A DNA stretch of 64,000 nt from Niabella pedocola (GCF_021044425.1 NZ_JAJNEC010000004.1:434001-498000); one strand, 5' to 3'. Counted from the first letter of the stretch, positions 9,416-18,977 are shown. Notes: generated by a model not told the origin, from the sequence alone. Translations and numbers: made by a program.

Positions 9416-12400
9416 TCAAAAACCAAAATTTAATCCCACAGAGAACATTTTCAGATTTGGATACGCACCAAAATCGTATCCTCTTTCATAAATATTTGCA
9501 TTGTTAAATTCAGGATCCAACCCGGTATATTTGGTAATAGTGATCAGATTCTGACCGGAAACAGATAATTGCGCATTGGTAAACCCGATCTTTGTGAGCC
9601 ATTCTTTCGGCAGATCATATGAAAGGCTGATCAGTTTTAGCCGGGCAAAAGAACCACTTTCCAGCCACCGGTCAATATCACCCCTCGAATTTAAAGTGGA
9701 TGCATATAAAGCTCTAGGTGTATTTGTATTCGGATTTTCAGGTGTCCAGGGCTGTATGCCTTTGCGATAGTTTGCGTTATCAGAGAACCCGTCCATTGCA
9801 ATGCGCGGGCCATTGATTACTTTGGCGCCAAAAGAGCCAAACCAGTCCATTGTAAGTGAAAAGCCATTATAAGAGCCAAACAAATTAAGCCCTGTTTCAA
9901 ATTTAGGCCATGCATGTCCCATATCCATTTTATCGCTGTTCGTAATCTGTCCGTCATCATTCAAGTCCACAAACCGGAGATCGCCGGGTTTGGCATTCGG
10001 TTGTATCAGCTGGCCTTTTGAATTTTTATAATTATTCACTTCGTTCTGTGTTTGGAAAATCCCATCTGTTTTTAACAGATACCATAATCCTAAAGGTTGC
10101 CCAACGGTAGTACGGGTCAGTCCCGTAAACAAATCATTTCCCTGGTAACCGAGCTTCAGCACTTTATTGCGTACGGCTGTAAAGTTCAGTGTACCACCAT
10201 AATTAAAGGCATTTGCATTTCCCCGATATGTAAGGGCAAGTTCAAGACCGCTGTTTTGCAGCGAAAGGGCATTTACCAGCGGGTTGCCCCCGTCGTTTCC
10301 GGTTGTCATTAATATGGGAGCGCCGTAAAGTACATCACGGGTTTTTGCAATAAAATAATCCCCGGTCAGCGATAATTTGTTGTTCAGAAAAGACACATCA
10401 AATCCATAGTTCTGCTGCTCCAACGTTTCCCAGCGAAGATCCGGATTGGTGAGCTTTACCTGTGTTCCAAGATGCTCTATATGCTGATCCCTTCCCATGG
10501 CGATGGTCGGGAATGTATTGATCACGGGGAAAGGGTCATAATACCCGATGTTGGAACTACCCAATGTACCATAGTTTGCTCTTAACTTTAGATCACTGAT
10601 CCAGCTTACGTTGAAGAATTTTTCCCCACTAATGCGCCATGCAGCAGATATAGATGGGAAATAACCGGTTTTATGGCCGGTACCCAGCCTGGATGTTCCA
10701 TCATAACGCAATACGCCGTTTATCAGGTAGCGGTTATCATAAGCATATTCTACACGGCCAAAGTAAGAAATCAGATCCGCTTCCTGCCGGTAGCCGCCCA
10801 GTTGTCCCCCATCGCCCTGATCCAATACATCATAGTAATGCCCCGATGCATCCTGTACAATATTGCGTTTTGAACCCCATATCTGCGCATAGGTTTGTTT
10901 CTGGAACGATTGACCTAAAATAGCAGAGACATCATGTTTCCCATACTTTTCTTTAAAAGCGAGTGTATTTTCAACCAATTTGTTTTCATACGAAGCCCGG
11001 TTTTCATTTGCAATGGATGGATCATAAGACTGGTTCAGTGTCCAGAAGCCATCTTTTTTCAAATATTTATAATGGTCCCTGCTCGTTTCATATCCCAGGT
11101 TCAGCCGGTACTTTAAAAACGATGTAAATTTCAACTCGCTCCACAGATTACCTCTTACGCGGAAGTTGTCAACGCCTGAATTAACAATATTGGCGATTGC
11201 CAGCGGATTGGTTCCAAAGGTTCTTGCTTTTTGTTCGTCTCCATACCCATATCCTCCCGGATGGGTGTTATCATATACCGGTATCGTAGGCAGCAGGCGG
11301 TACACATCTACCACCGGGTTTCCCTGCATGTCAGCCACATTGGCATTGCTAATCGCCAGGTTTTCTCCGATACTAAAAATACCTTTTGAGCCCTGTGTAT
11401 TTACACGCAGATTATACCGGTCAAATTTGGTACCGATTACTGTTCCTTTATTTCCAAAATATCCGCCGGAAACATAATAAGAACCACTGTTGCCGCCACC
11501 GGAGAAACTCATGTTCAGATCTTTCGCTGATCCGGTACGAAATGCAACATCCTGCCAGTCTGTATTAACGGTACTATCCAGTTTTTGCCGCGAAACACCT
11601 GCATTATCATAGGCCTGATAATTCAGCTTCATGAACTCCGGTGTTTCCATCAGATCATACAACGGCATTTTCTGAACGGTATACCGGGCCGATGCCTGGA
11701 TCTGCATAGGTCCGCTTTTGCCCTGCTTTGTGGTAATGATGATCACGCCATTTGCTGCTCTGGACCCGTAAATCGCAGCGGCCGACGCATCTTTCAGAAT
11801 CTGGATGGACTGGATATCAAAACTGTTAAAATCCCGGTTGGCATCCGTGATCAACCCGTCTATCACATAAAGCGGATTGGTTCCTGTGAGATTTTTCGCA
11901 CCCCGTATCTGTATGAGCGCCTCCGCACCTGGTTGTCCGCCGCCTCTGACCCGGATACCGGTGGTCAGCCCCTGCAATGCTTCGGCTACAGTTGTAGATT
12001 GCCGCTTTAATACATCTGCAGCCTTCACCACAGAAACGGCCCCGGTCAGGTCTTTTTTCAATTGCGTTCCATAGCCCACTACTACTACTTCATTGAGATC
12101 GGTAGCAGCGGCCCTCAGTACCACATTAATTTCAGAACGGTTCTGTACGGGTACTTCCTGGGAGGCATAGCCGACACTGGAAACCACGAGCGTGCCGTTC
12201 CCTCCGACCGTAATTCTGTACATCCCATTTTCGCCGGCTACCGTTGCAATCGATGTTCCTTTTACAGAGATACTGGCACCGGTAAGCGCAGTTCCCCGCT
12301 CGTCGGTGACCGTACCTGTAACCGTTTGTTCATTCTGTGCGCTTACTACATTGAATAGGGTGCAAAGAAAAAAGAAAGTCGATAGATACCATTTGCAATG

Positions 12401-12436
12401 GACGCGACACAATGGCCTTTTAGATCTATATTTCAT
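9416..12436 (-). CDS. susC: SusC/RagA TonB-dependent outer-membrane transporter
   Basis: A 1006-residue protein: signal peptide (cleavage near VVSAQ), a carboxypeptidase-like regulatory domain (about 36-115, GTVTDERGTALTGASISVKG), the SusC hallmark NEVVVVGYGTQ at about 118-128, the plug (QIRGAKNLTGTNPLYVIDG; AIYGSRAANGVIIITTK) and a 22-strand barrel ending in an aromatic residue (LNFGF). It lacks an STN domain, so it is a pure importer rather than a FecA-like signal transducer. With SusD it should import oligosaccharides using TonB energy. First gene of the locus operon; a consensus promoter lies 31 nt upstream. The divergent sensor kinase is its likely regulator. Confidence 0.97.
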   Translation of the reverse strand: MKYRSKRPLCRVHCKWYLSTFFFLCTLFNVVSAQNEQTVTGTVTDERGTALTGASISVKGTSIATVAGENGMYRITVGGNGTLVVSSVGYASQEVPVQNRSEINVVLRAAATDLNEVVVVGYGTQLKKDLTGAVSVVKAADVLKRQSTTVAEALQGLTTGIRVRGGGQPGAEALIQIRGAKNLTGTNPLYVIDGLITDANRDFNSFDIQSIQILKDASAAAIYGSRAANGVIIITTKQGKSGPMQIQASARYTVQKMPLYDLMETPEFMKLNYQAYDNAGVSRQKLDSTVNTDWQDVAFRTGSAKDLNMSFSGGGNSGSYYVSGGYFGNKGTVIGTKFDRYNLRVNTQGSKGIFSIGENLAISNANVADMQGNPVVDVYRLLPTIPVYDNTHPGGYGYGDEQKARTFGTNPLAIANIVNSGVDNFRVRGNLWSELKFTSFLKYRLNLGYETSRDHYKYLKKDGFWTLNQSYDPSIANENRASYENKLVENTLAFKEKYGKHDVSAILGQSFQKQTYAQIWGSKRNIVQDASGHYYDVLDQGDGGQLGGYRQEADLISYFGRVEYAYDNRYLINGVLRYDGTSRLGTGHKTGYFPSISAAWRISGEKFFNVSWISDLKLRANYGTLGSSNIGYYDPFPVINTFPTIAMGRDQHIEHLGTQVKLTNPDLRWETLEQQNYGFDVSFLNNKLSLTGDYFIAKTRDVLYGAPILMTTGNDGGNPLVNALSLQNSGLELALTYRGNANAFNYGGTLNFTAVRNKVLKLGYQGNDLFTGLTRTTVGQPLGLWYLLKTDGIFQTQNEVNNYKNSKGQLIQPNAKPGDLRFVDLNDDGQITNSDKMDMGHAWPKFETGLNLFGSYNGFSLTMDWFGSFGAKVINGPRIAMDGFSDNANYRKGIQPWTPENPNTNTPRALYASTLNSRGDIDRWLESGSFARLKLISLSYDLPKEWLTKIGFTNAQLSVSGQNLITITKYTGLDPEFNNANIYERGYDFGAYPNLKMFSVGLNFGF

Positions 12437-12466
12437 ATAGCATAAAATTTAACAATCTGCGTGCTC

Positions 12467-12474
12467 CAAAAGTA
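12467..12474 (-). promoter_or_regulatory. -7 box of susC promoter (TACTTTTG)
   Basis: Reads TACTTTTG on the minus strand, a full match to the Bacteroidota TAnnTTTG box, ending 31 nt before the susC ATG. No good TTG is seen at the -33 position, consistent with activator dependence. Confidence 0.6.
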
Positions 12475-12552
12475 GGCTACCACTGAGGCGATTCCGTGCT
12501 ATTTTGTCTCAATCTTTCATCAAATTGTATCAGGGGCCGGTTTTGTTTACAT

Positions 12553-12615
12553 ACTAAATACTAAGGATTAAATTCTAAATTCTAAGGGCCAAATTCTAAG
12601 TACTAAATACTAAAA
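12553..12615. repeat. 7-bp tandem array, nine units, in the susC/sensor divergent gap
   Basis: Nine successive heptamers without indels: ACTAAAT, ACTAAGG, ATTAAAT, TCTAAAT, TCTAAGG, GCCAAAT, TCTAAGT, ACTAAAT, ACTAAAA. It lies in the 316-bp gap between susC and the sensor gene. Similar heptad arrays occur in other gaps of this window. It is A/T-rich and could bend DNA or hold regulator half-sites; role unknown. Confidence 0.7.
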
Positions 12616-12621
12616 ATCAAA

Positions 12622-12645
12622 ATCCCAAAAAACAAAATTTGGGAT
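12622..12645. other. small inverted repeat upstream of the sensor gene
   Basis: ATCCCAAA (12622-12629) and TTTGGGAT (12638-12645) are perfect complements with an 8-nt loop. It directly follows the heptad array and precedes the sensor promoter by about 80 nt. It could be an operator or a chance hairpin in A/T-rich DNA. Confidence 0.35.
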
Positions 12646-12727
12646 CTACGTCCGGGCGTTGTATTTGAAATCTAAAAACTGAACGCTGATTGCTGATAAC
12701 CAAAAACACGGAATAAGAAATTTTATG

Positions 12728-12735
12728 TACGTTTG
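12728..12735 (+). promoter_or_regulatory. -7 box of sensor kinase promoter (TACGTTTG)
   Basis: TACGTTTG matches TAnnTTTG exactly and lies 17 nt ahead of the TTG start at 12753, giving a very short leader. This position supports the TTG start rather than a longer reading. Confidence 0.55.
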
Positions 12736-12752
12736 AAAAAAATCAATTCCGG

Positions 12753-15700
12753 TTGTACACCCGTATCATTTGTTTCCTGCTGTTGTGCCTGGGGAGCGCG
12801 TTTTCCCTCCGGGCGCAGCATTATTATTTTGAACACTTCCAGGTGGAAAGGGGCTTATCGAACAATACCGCCACCTGCGTTATCCAGGACAAAAAAGGGT
12901 TTATCTGGATCGGCACCAAGGACGGTTTGAACCGTTTTGACGGCTACAGCTTTAAAGTATTCCGCAATATAGCCGGCGATAGTACCAGTCTTGGAAATAA
13001 TTCGGTATGGCAGCTGCATGCGGGAAAAGACGGAACGATCTGGGTAGGTACGGAGCATGGTATTTATGCATACAACCCCGAGAATGAAACCTTTGCGCAC
13101 TTACGCAATACACCACGGCAACTGGTACGGGGCATTGCAGAAGATCAGCAAGGCAATCTCTGGTTTGTGGTCAACTTTAAGCTTTACCGGTTTCCTCCTC
13201 ATGGTAACGAAGCCCGGCTGATTCAGGGAGCAGGGCTGGATCTTTGTACCACGCTTACCATTACCAATAACAACCAGCTTTGGGTGGGCACCCTATCGGG
13301 CATGCTGGGCCGCTACGATACAACAACCGGCCGCTTCCGCTTCCGGTCGGTTTTTGATCACTCGCGCCCGGCCGTTTCCACCTGGCTGGAACGGATCTAT
13401 GACACCGGGGAAGGGTATTTCCTGGTGGGCACCGCCACACAGGGTATTAAAAAGTTTGATACAGCCACGGAAACCTACACCGACCTGCTCACCTATAACA
13501 CCGATAATACAGAAATCTATGCCCGGGATTTTGTACGCTCAAAAGCAGGCGAGTACTGGATCGCAACAGAAAGCGGTATTTATATTTACAACACGCAGCA
13601 ACAACAATTTACCAACCTGAAAAAAAATTACCAGAGTCCTTATGCGCTTACAGACAATGCTGTTTATTCTTTTTGTAAAGACCGGGAAGGCGGCATCTGG
13701 ATCGGCACCTATTTTGGCGGGATCAATTATTATCCAAAGGAAAATCCTGTCTTTGAAAAATATTTCCCGGGGAGTAGCCCCGGCTCGCTGCGTGGCAATG
13801 CCGTCCGGGAAATCACATCCGATAACCAGGGGCATCTGTGGATCGGAACAGAAGATGAAGGACTCAATAGGTTTGACACGGCCTCGGGTGTCTTTACAAA
13901 CTTTAAACCAACCGGTAAAAGTACCGGGATAGCGCATACCAATATCCACGGGCTGCTGCACGATGGGAACCGGCTCTGGATCGGCACCTTTGAACACGGC
14001 CTGGATCTGATGGACCTGCGGACCACGTCCGTGATCCGGCATTTTACCGCAGGACCAACGCCCAACGACCTGCGCAGTAACTTTATTCACAGTTTATATA
14101 AAACATCCGATAACCGGGTATGGGTTGGCACTTCCAACGGCATTTACATTTACAACGAGCAGGACAATCATTTTATTTCTCCCGGCTACTTCCCCCGCGG
14201 CGGCTTCTACTCCAGTATACTGGAAACAACCGATGGTACCATCTGGGCCGGCACTTTCCAGGACGGGCTGCATTATTATAATGCCCGGAGAAATATTTTC
14301 GGCCGGTTGCAGGTTATCCAGCAGGGTAAAGACCGGCTTGCAGAGAACCGGATCACTTCCATTCATGAATCATCCGACAAAACGCTCTGGATCGCAACCG
14401 AAGACGGCCTGTACAATCTTGATCCCTCCACAAAAAAGATAAAGATCTACACTACGGCAACCGGGCTTCCCAGCAATCTTATTTACACCATTACGGAAGA
14501 TGACCGGCGCCGGCACTGGATCACCACTTCCAAAGGGCTGGTGCTGCTGGACCCACAGAACAATATCCTTCGCACGTTTACCAAAACGAGCGGGTTGCTG
14601 GGCGATCAGTTCAATTATTCGTCCGGGTTCAAAGCACCCGATGGCCGTATTTATTATGGCAGTGTAAAAGGAATGATCAGCTTCAACCCCGCGGACCTGG
14701 AACCCGACAATTATAGTCCACCGGTTTATATCACCAACTTTTCGGTATTTAACGTTCCACTCACTATTTCTGCACAGGAAGGTGCCCTATCCCAATCATT
14801 GCTGCTCACCCGCCACATTACCCTCGCGCATGATCAATCTACCTTCAACATCGATTTTGCCGCCATTAATTTTACGGCTCCCGACAATGTGGAATATGCT
14901 TATAAACTGGAAGGCCTGGATAAAGAATGGAATTATATAAAAACCAACCGGAGTGTTTACTTTACCAATCTGCCTTATGGTGAATATTTGTTTAAAGTGC
15001 GCTCCACCAACAGCAGCGGCCGTTGGCAAAACAATGAGCGTACCCTTCGCATCACGATCCGTCCGCCGTTGTGGAAAACACCCTTTGCCTATTTGCTCTA
15101 CCTCCTATTGGCGGGATCGGCCACCTACCTGTTCGTTCGCAGTTACCGCCGCAACCTGGCTGCGAAGCAAAAAAGAAAAATGCAGCTGTACGCTATGCAG
15201 AAAGAAAAAGAACTGGTAGAATCAAAGATCGATTTCTTTACGAAAGTGGCACATGAAATACGCACTCCGCTCACACTTATAAAAGCGCCGCTGGAAAAAA
15301 TTTCGGGGCAAATCATCAAAACACCTCAAACCGAAAAATACCTCAACAGTATGAATAAAAACACGGAGCGATTGCTGGAGCTGACGAACCAGCTGCTCGA
15401 CTTCCGTAAAATTGAGGAAAAGCAACTTGCCCTGAACTTCAGCAGAACCAATATTCCGCAATTGTTAACGGATATATGGAACAGCTTTCAACCAACCGCC
15501 GAAAATAAGCATACCGATTTCCGGATCTCGGTTCCTGCCCATGCTTTTGAGGCCTTTGTAGACCGCGATGCCTTTATAAAGATCATCAGCAACCTGCTGA
15601 ACAATGCTCTTAAGTACGGCAAGCAAAATGTATACACCAAACTAACCGTTCCCGACGATAAAGGGCATTTTAAAATTACTATCTGCAATGACGGAGATCC

Positions 15701-15914
15701 CATCCCCTTTGCCGACCAGCAAAAGATCTTTGAGCTGTTCTTCCGTTCAAAGCGTACGGGATTCATTGCGGGAACCGGTATCGGCCTGTATCTTGCCAAG
15801 TCGCTTACGGAATTACACCAGGGAAGCATCCGCCTGGTAAACGATGAAAAACAGGTTTGCTTTGAACTGGTATTCCCCGATCACCTGGAAATGGCATCGC
15901 AGAACAACCCTTAA
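12753..15914 (+). CDS. propeller-type periplasmic sensor histidine kinase (receiver-less, HTCS-like)
   Basis: A 1053-residue protein: signal peptide (to about LRAQ), 14-bladed Reg_prop two-propeller sensor (repeated IWIGTxxGL/GLNRFD motifs, about 25-680), Y_Y_Y domain (about 690-760, YAYKLEGLDKEWNY), one membrane segment (about 777-795), HisKA with phospho-His834 in KVAHEIRTPL, N-box NNALKYG, and ATPase G2 motif GTGIGL (about 1007). Classic hybrid two-component systems of Bacteroidota continue into REC and AraC domains; this one stops right after the ATPase domain. The receiver/AraC protein is encoded at 18183. It starts with TTG; the frame is closed by a stop at 12714 and has no ATG. It probably senses a breakdown product of the locus glycan. 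Confidence 0.93.
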   Translation: MYTRIICFLLLCLGSAFSLRAQHYYFEHFQVERGLSNNTATCVIQDKKGFIWIGTKDGLNRFDGYSFKVFRNIAGDSTSLGNNSVWQLHAGKDGTIWVGTEHGIYAYNPENETFAHLRNTPRQLVRGIAEDQQGNLWFVVNFKLYRFPPHGNEARLIQGAGLDLCTTLTITNNNQLWVGTLSGMLGRYDTTTGRFRFRSVFDHSRPAVSTWLERIYDTGEGYFLVGTATQGIKKFDTATETYTDLLTYNTDNTEIYARDFVRSKAGEYWIATESGIYIYNTQQQQFTNLKKNYQSPYALTDNAVYSFCKDREGGIWIGTYFGGINYYPKENPVFEKYFPGSSPGSLRGNAVREITSDNQGHLWIGTEDEGLNRFDTASGVFTNFKPTGKSTGIAHTNIHGLLHDGNRLWIGTFEHGLDLMDLRTTSVIRHFTAGPTPNDLRSNFIHSLYKTSDNRVWVGTSNGIYIYNEQDNHFISPGYFPRGGFYSSILETTDGTIWAGTFQDGLHYYNARRNIFGRLQVIQQGKDRLAENRITSIHESSDKTLWIATEDGLYNLDPSTKKIKIYTTATGLPSNLIYTITEDDRRRHWITTSKGLVLLDPQNNILRTFTKTSGLLGDQFNYSSGFKAPDGRIYYGSVKGMISFNPADLEPDNYSPPVYITNFSVFNVPLTISAQEGALSQSLLLTRHITLAHDQSTFNIDFAAINFTAPDNVEYAYKLEGLDKEWNYIKTNRSVYFTNLPYGEYLFKVRSTNSSGRWQNNERTLRITIRPPLWKTPFAYLLYLLLAGSATYLFVRSYRRNLAAKQKRKMQLYAMQKEKELVESKIDFFTKVAHEIRTPLTLIKAPLEKISGQIIKTPQTEKYLNSMNKNTERLLELTNQLLDFRKIEEKQLALNFSRTNIPQLLTDIWNSFQPTAENKHTDFRISVPAHAFEAFVDRDAFIKIISNLLNNALKYGKQNVYTKLTVPDDKGHFKITICNDGDPIPFADQQKIFELFFRSKRTGFIAGTGIGLYLAKSLTELHQGSIRLVNDEKQVCFELVFPDHLEMASQNNP

Positions 15915-16026
15915 AAAATGCTATCCGGTTATAAGGCCTGTAATATTATACAACCAATTTATCATAGTTTTTACCTGCAGTTTAATTAAATTTACCGCTT
16001 ATTCTCCATTTGAACGATTTACACAT

Positions 16027-17910
16027 ATGAAACAACGACTTGCATTTGTAACGATTGACAACAAACCTGTATTGCATTTTTTACTTTTACTTTGCTGCTT
16101 TTTCGCATGGGACCATGCAGCGGCTCAAATAAAAAATGAACCGGCGATTATCCCCCGGCCTGCAGTTATAACTACCCAGCCGGGCTTCTTCCAGTTGAAC
16201 GCCGCCACGAAAATCGGCGTTCCCTCCGGTAACGCACCCGCCCGGAAACTGGGCGAGTTGCTATCGCAGGCCATAAAAGATCAAACCGGGCTTTTGATTC
16301 CGGTAGCAGAAAAAAATGGTCCTGCATCCAACACGCTTTTTATTGACCTCGGCAAACCCGATTCAATGGGTAAAGAAGGCTACCAGCTAACCGTTCAAAA
16401 CAAGTCGATCGTACTCCGCGCATCCGAAAGCAATGGTGCTTTTTACGGGATACAGACCTTGTTGCAGTTGCTGCCTTCCGGGCAGAGTGCGTTAACAACG
16501 CGACCTGTTCCTATTCCAGCCGTAACGATTATTGACCGGCCGCGTTTTGAATGGCGGGGACTGATGCTGGATTGCGGTCGCTATTATTATTCCATGAACT
16601 TTTTAAAAAAGCTGATCGACTATATGGCGATGCATAAAATGAACGTGTTTCACTGGCATCTTACAGAAGACCATGGCTGGCGGCTTGAAATCAAAAAATA
16701 TCCGAAACTGACAGATATCGGAGCCTGGAGAACCACTACGGAATTTTCCCAGGGACGGTTAAACGGCACCCCCACCGGTGGCTATTATACCCAGGAACAG
16801 GCCAAAGAACTGGTGGCCTATGCGGCAGCCCGTTATGTAACCATTGTGCCCGAAATCGAAATGCCCGGTCATGCTTCTGCTGCATTGGTGGCGTACCCGG
16901 AGTTATCCTGTACCGGTGGCCCCTTTAAAACGCTAACGCGCTGGGGCATCCAAAAAGAAATTTTCTGTGCGGGGAATGAAAAAACATTTGCGTTCCTGGA
17001 GGACGTGCTTAAAGAAGTAACGGCCATTTTTCCGGGAGCCGTTATTCATATGGGGGGCGATGAAGCACCTAAGGACCGCTGGAAAAGTTGCCCCAAGTGC
17101 CAGCAACGGATCCGCGATGAGCACCTGAAAGATGAACACGAATTACAGAGCTATTTTGTAAAGCGCGTTGAAAAAATATTTACCGCTCAAAAAAGGAACT
17201 ACATCGGCTGGGATGAAATTCTTGAGGGCGGGTTGGCTCCTAACGCCTGGGTGATGAGCTGGCGGGGTATCAAAGGCGGTATTGAAGCTGCCCGGCAGCG
17301 GCATAATGTGGTGATGGCGCCTTACGATTATTACTATCTTGATTATTACCAGGGGAAACCCTCACTGGAGCCCAATGCCATTTTTGATCATGCAATCAAT
17401 ACACTGGAAAAAGTGTACGGCTTTGAACCCTGCCCCCAGGAGTTAACGGCGGAAGAAGCCCGTTTTATAAAAGGCGTGCAGGGAAATGTGTGGAGTGAAT
17501 TCATTCATACACCCGAGAAAGTGGAATACATGACCTTTCCCCGGGCGGCCGCGATTGCTGAAACCGGATGGACCCCAAAGGAACGGAAACATTGGACCGA
17601 CTTTGCCCGGCGGATGGAAACACAATACCAACGCTATGACGGGCTGAATATCAATTATGCAAAAAGCGCCTATAATGTATGGCAGACCACCGTTCTTGAC
17701 AGTGTGACCAATACCGCCGCGATCAGTTTCAAAACCAATAGTTATCAACCTGAGATCCGTTATAGTACGGATGGCAACGAGCCTACCGCTCAATCTACAT
17801 TATATACAGGTCCCTTTAAGGTGAAGGCACCTGTACTGATCAAATCTGCAACATTTAAAAACGGAAAGATGATCAGCAAAGTGTATGAAGAAGCCGTACT
17901 CAGAAAATAA
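16027..17910 (+). CDS. GH20 beta-N-acetylhexosaminidase, secreted
   Basis: A 627-residue protein with a signal peptide (cleavage near AAAQ), an N-terminal GH20b alpha/beta domain (about 40-170), and the GH20 barrel with the Asp345-Glu346 pair in HMGGDEAP. Asp polarises the substrate N-acetyl group and Glu is the acid/base. FHWHLTEDHGW (210s) and EIEMPGHASA are further family motifs. Residues about 560-627 form a C-terminal CHB_HEX_C-like domain (IRYSTDGNEPT). The ATG at 16027 puts the signal peptide first; the frame is open further upstream but that part runs into the sensor gene. It sits between the sensor and response regulator genes, with gaps of 112 and 272 nt; its substrate (terminal GlcNAc/GalNAc) does not match an arabinan locus. 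Confidence 0.93.
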   Translation: MKQRLAFVTIDNKPVLHFLLLLCCFFAWDHAAAQIKNEPAIIPRPAVITTQPGFFQLNAATKIGVPSGNAPARKLGELLSQAIKDQTGLLIPVAEKNGPASNTLFIDLGKPDSMGKEGYQLTVQNKSIVLRASESNGAFYGIQTLLQLLPSGQSALTTRPVPIPAVTIIDRPRFEWRGLMLDCGRYYYSMNFLKKLIDYMAMHKMNVFHWHLTEDHGWRLEIKKYPKLTDIGAWRTTTEFSQGRLNGTPTGGYYTQEQAKELVAYAAARYVTIVPEIEMPGHASAALVAYPELSCTGGPFKTLTRWGIQKEIFCAGNEKTFAFLEDVLKEVTAIFPGAVIHMGGDEAPKDRWKSCPKCQQRIRDEHLKDEHELQSYFVKRVEKIFTAQKRNYIGWDEILEGGLAPNAWVMSWRGIKGGIEAARQRHNVVMAPYDYYYLDYYQGKPSLEPNAIFDHAINTLEKVYGFEPCPQELTAEEARFIKGVQGNVWSEFIHTPEKVEYMTFPRAAAIAETGWTPKERKHWTDFARRMETQYQRYDGLNINYAKSAYNVWQTTVLDSVTNTAAISFKTNSYQPEIRYSTDGNEPTAQSTLYTGPFKVKAPVLIKSATFKNGKMISKVYEEAVLRK

Positions 17911-18182
17911 AAGCGAAAAAGTTCCATTCATCCGGATCATAAAATGCAATCAATAAGGCGATAAAAGAACCGGTTTGTTTCATCGCTGGAGGATGTTAAT
18001 TTTCCGCCGGTTCTGCGGGAATATGATGAAACAAGTCGTAATTTTCCGCAGGGATATGCAAATAAAAATGCACCGCAGACCCCAGCCTGTTGTTTTCCAG
18101 GTTTGATCTGTGAAAAATCAGCGCTGGCCTGCGGAAGCGGTACAACCCGCAATGATTAAAACAATTTCAAATTTTAAAAAAC

Positions 18183-18977
18183 TTGAATCGCACAGAGAAC
18201 AGTAATCCACCTTCCCATACATTTACCCTTTTGCTGGTAGATGATAACGAGGAGATCCTTGACTTCCTGAAAGATGACCTGGAAGAAAAATATACCGTTC
18301 TCACTGCTACAAACGGACATGAAGCATTGAGCCAGCTAAATGCACATATCGTGCACCTGATCATCAGCGATATCATGATGCCGGAAATGGATGGACTGGA
18401 ATTTTGTGATTACGTAAAATCACATTTCGAATGGAGTCATATCCCCATTGTATTACTGACGGCCAAAAACACCCTGCAATCAAAAATAGAAGGGTTGGAT
18501 GCGGGTGCGGATGCTTACATCGAAAAACCCTTTTCACCGGAGCATCTGAATGCGCAGGTGGCCAGCCTGCTGAGCAACCGGGTGAAATTGAAAGATTATT
18601 TTGCCCAGTCGCCGCTGACGCATATAAAAACCATGGCGCATACAAAGATGGATGAACAGTTTTTAGAGAAGCTGCAACAACTCATTGAAGCGCATTTATC
18701 CGATACACTCCTGGATGTAGAATTCCTGGCGCAGCGGCTCAACATGAGCCGGCCAACTCTTTACCGGAAAATAAAATCCATTTCAGATCTTTCACCCAAT
18801 GAAATGATCAATCTCACACGGCTCAAAAAAGCGGCCTTGCTGATCAGCCAGGGGCACCATCACATGAATGAAATTGCGGAAACAGTGGGTTATAATTCCC
18901 TTACGCAGTTTGGACGCAACTTTCATAAGCAATTTGGCATGACTCCAACCGATTATGCAAAAAAGATGAATGGCTAA
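18183..18977 (+). CDS. response regulator, receiver plus AraC-type DNA-binding domain
   Basis: A 264-residue protein. The receiver domain covers about 12-130 with the acidic pair Asp20/Asp21, phospho-acceptor Asp63 (IISDIMMPEMDG), Thr93 and Lys115 (EKPF). An AraC-type HTH follows (about 160-264; DVEFLAQRLNMSRPTLYRKIK and IAETVGYNSLTQFGRNFHKQFGMTP). This is exactly the part missing from the sensor at 12753, so the two very likely form one phosphorelay that controls the locus. The first 13 residues look like the linker found inside hybrid proteins. Only a TTG (18183) can serve as start; a stop lies in frame at 18153. Its stop codon overlaps the stop of the opposite flavoprotein gene (18974-18977). 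Confidence 0.92.
   Translation: MNRTENSNPPSHTFTLLLVDDNEEILDFLKDDLEEKYTVLTATNGHEALSQLNAHIVHLIISDIMMPEMDGLEFCDYVKSHFEWSHIPIVLLTAKNTLQSKIEGLDAGADAYIEKPFSPEHLNAQVASLLSNRVKLKDYFAQSPLTHIKTMAHTKMDEQFLEKLQQLIEAHLSDTLLDVEFLAQRLNMSRPTLYRKIKSISDLSPNEMINLTRLKKAALLISQGHHHMNEIAETVGYNSLTQFGRNFHKQFGMTPTDYAKKMNG

Noticed and set aside
15844..16026. 61-residue N-terminal extension of the GH20 protein
   Set aside because: It overlaps the sensor gene and places a signal peptide in the middle of the protein; ATG 16027 is right.
17937..18152. 71-codon minus-strand frame in the GH20/response regulator gap
   Set aside because: No start context, no motif and no neighbour on that strand; treated as gap.
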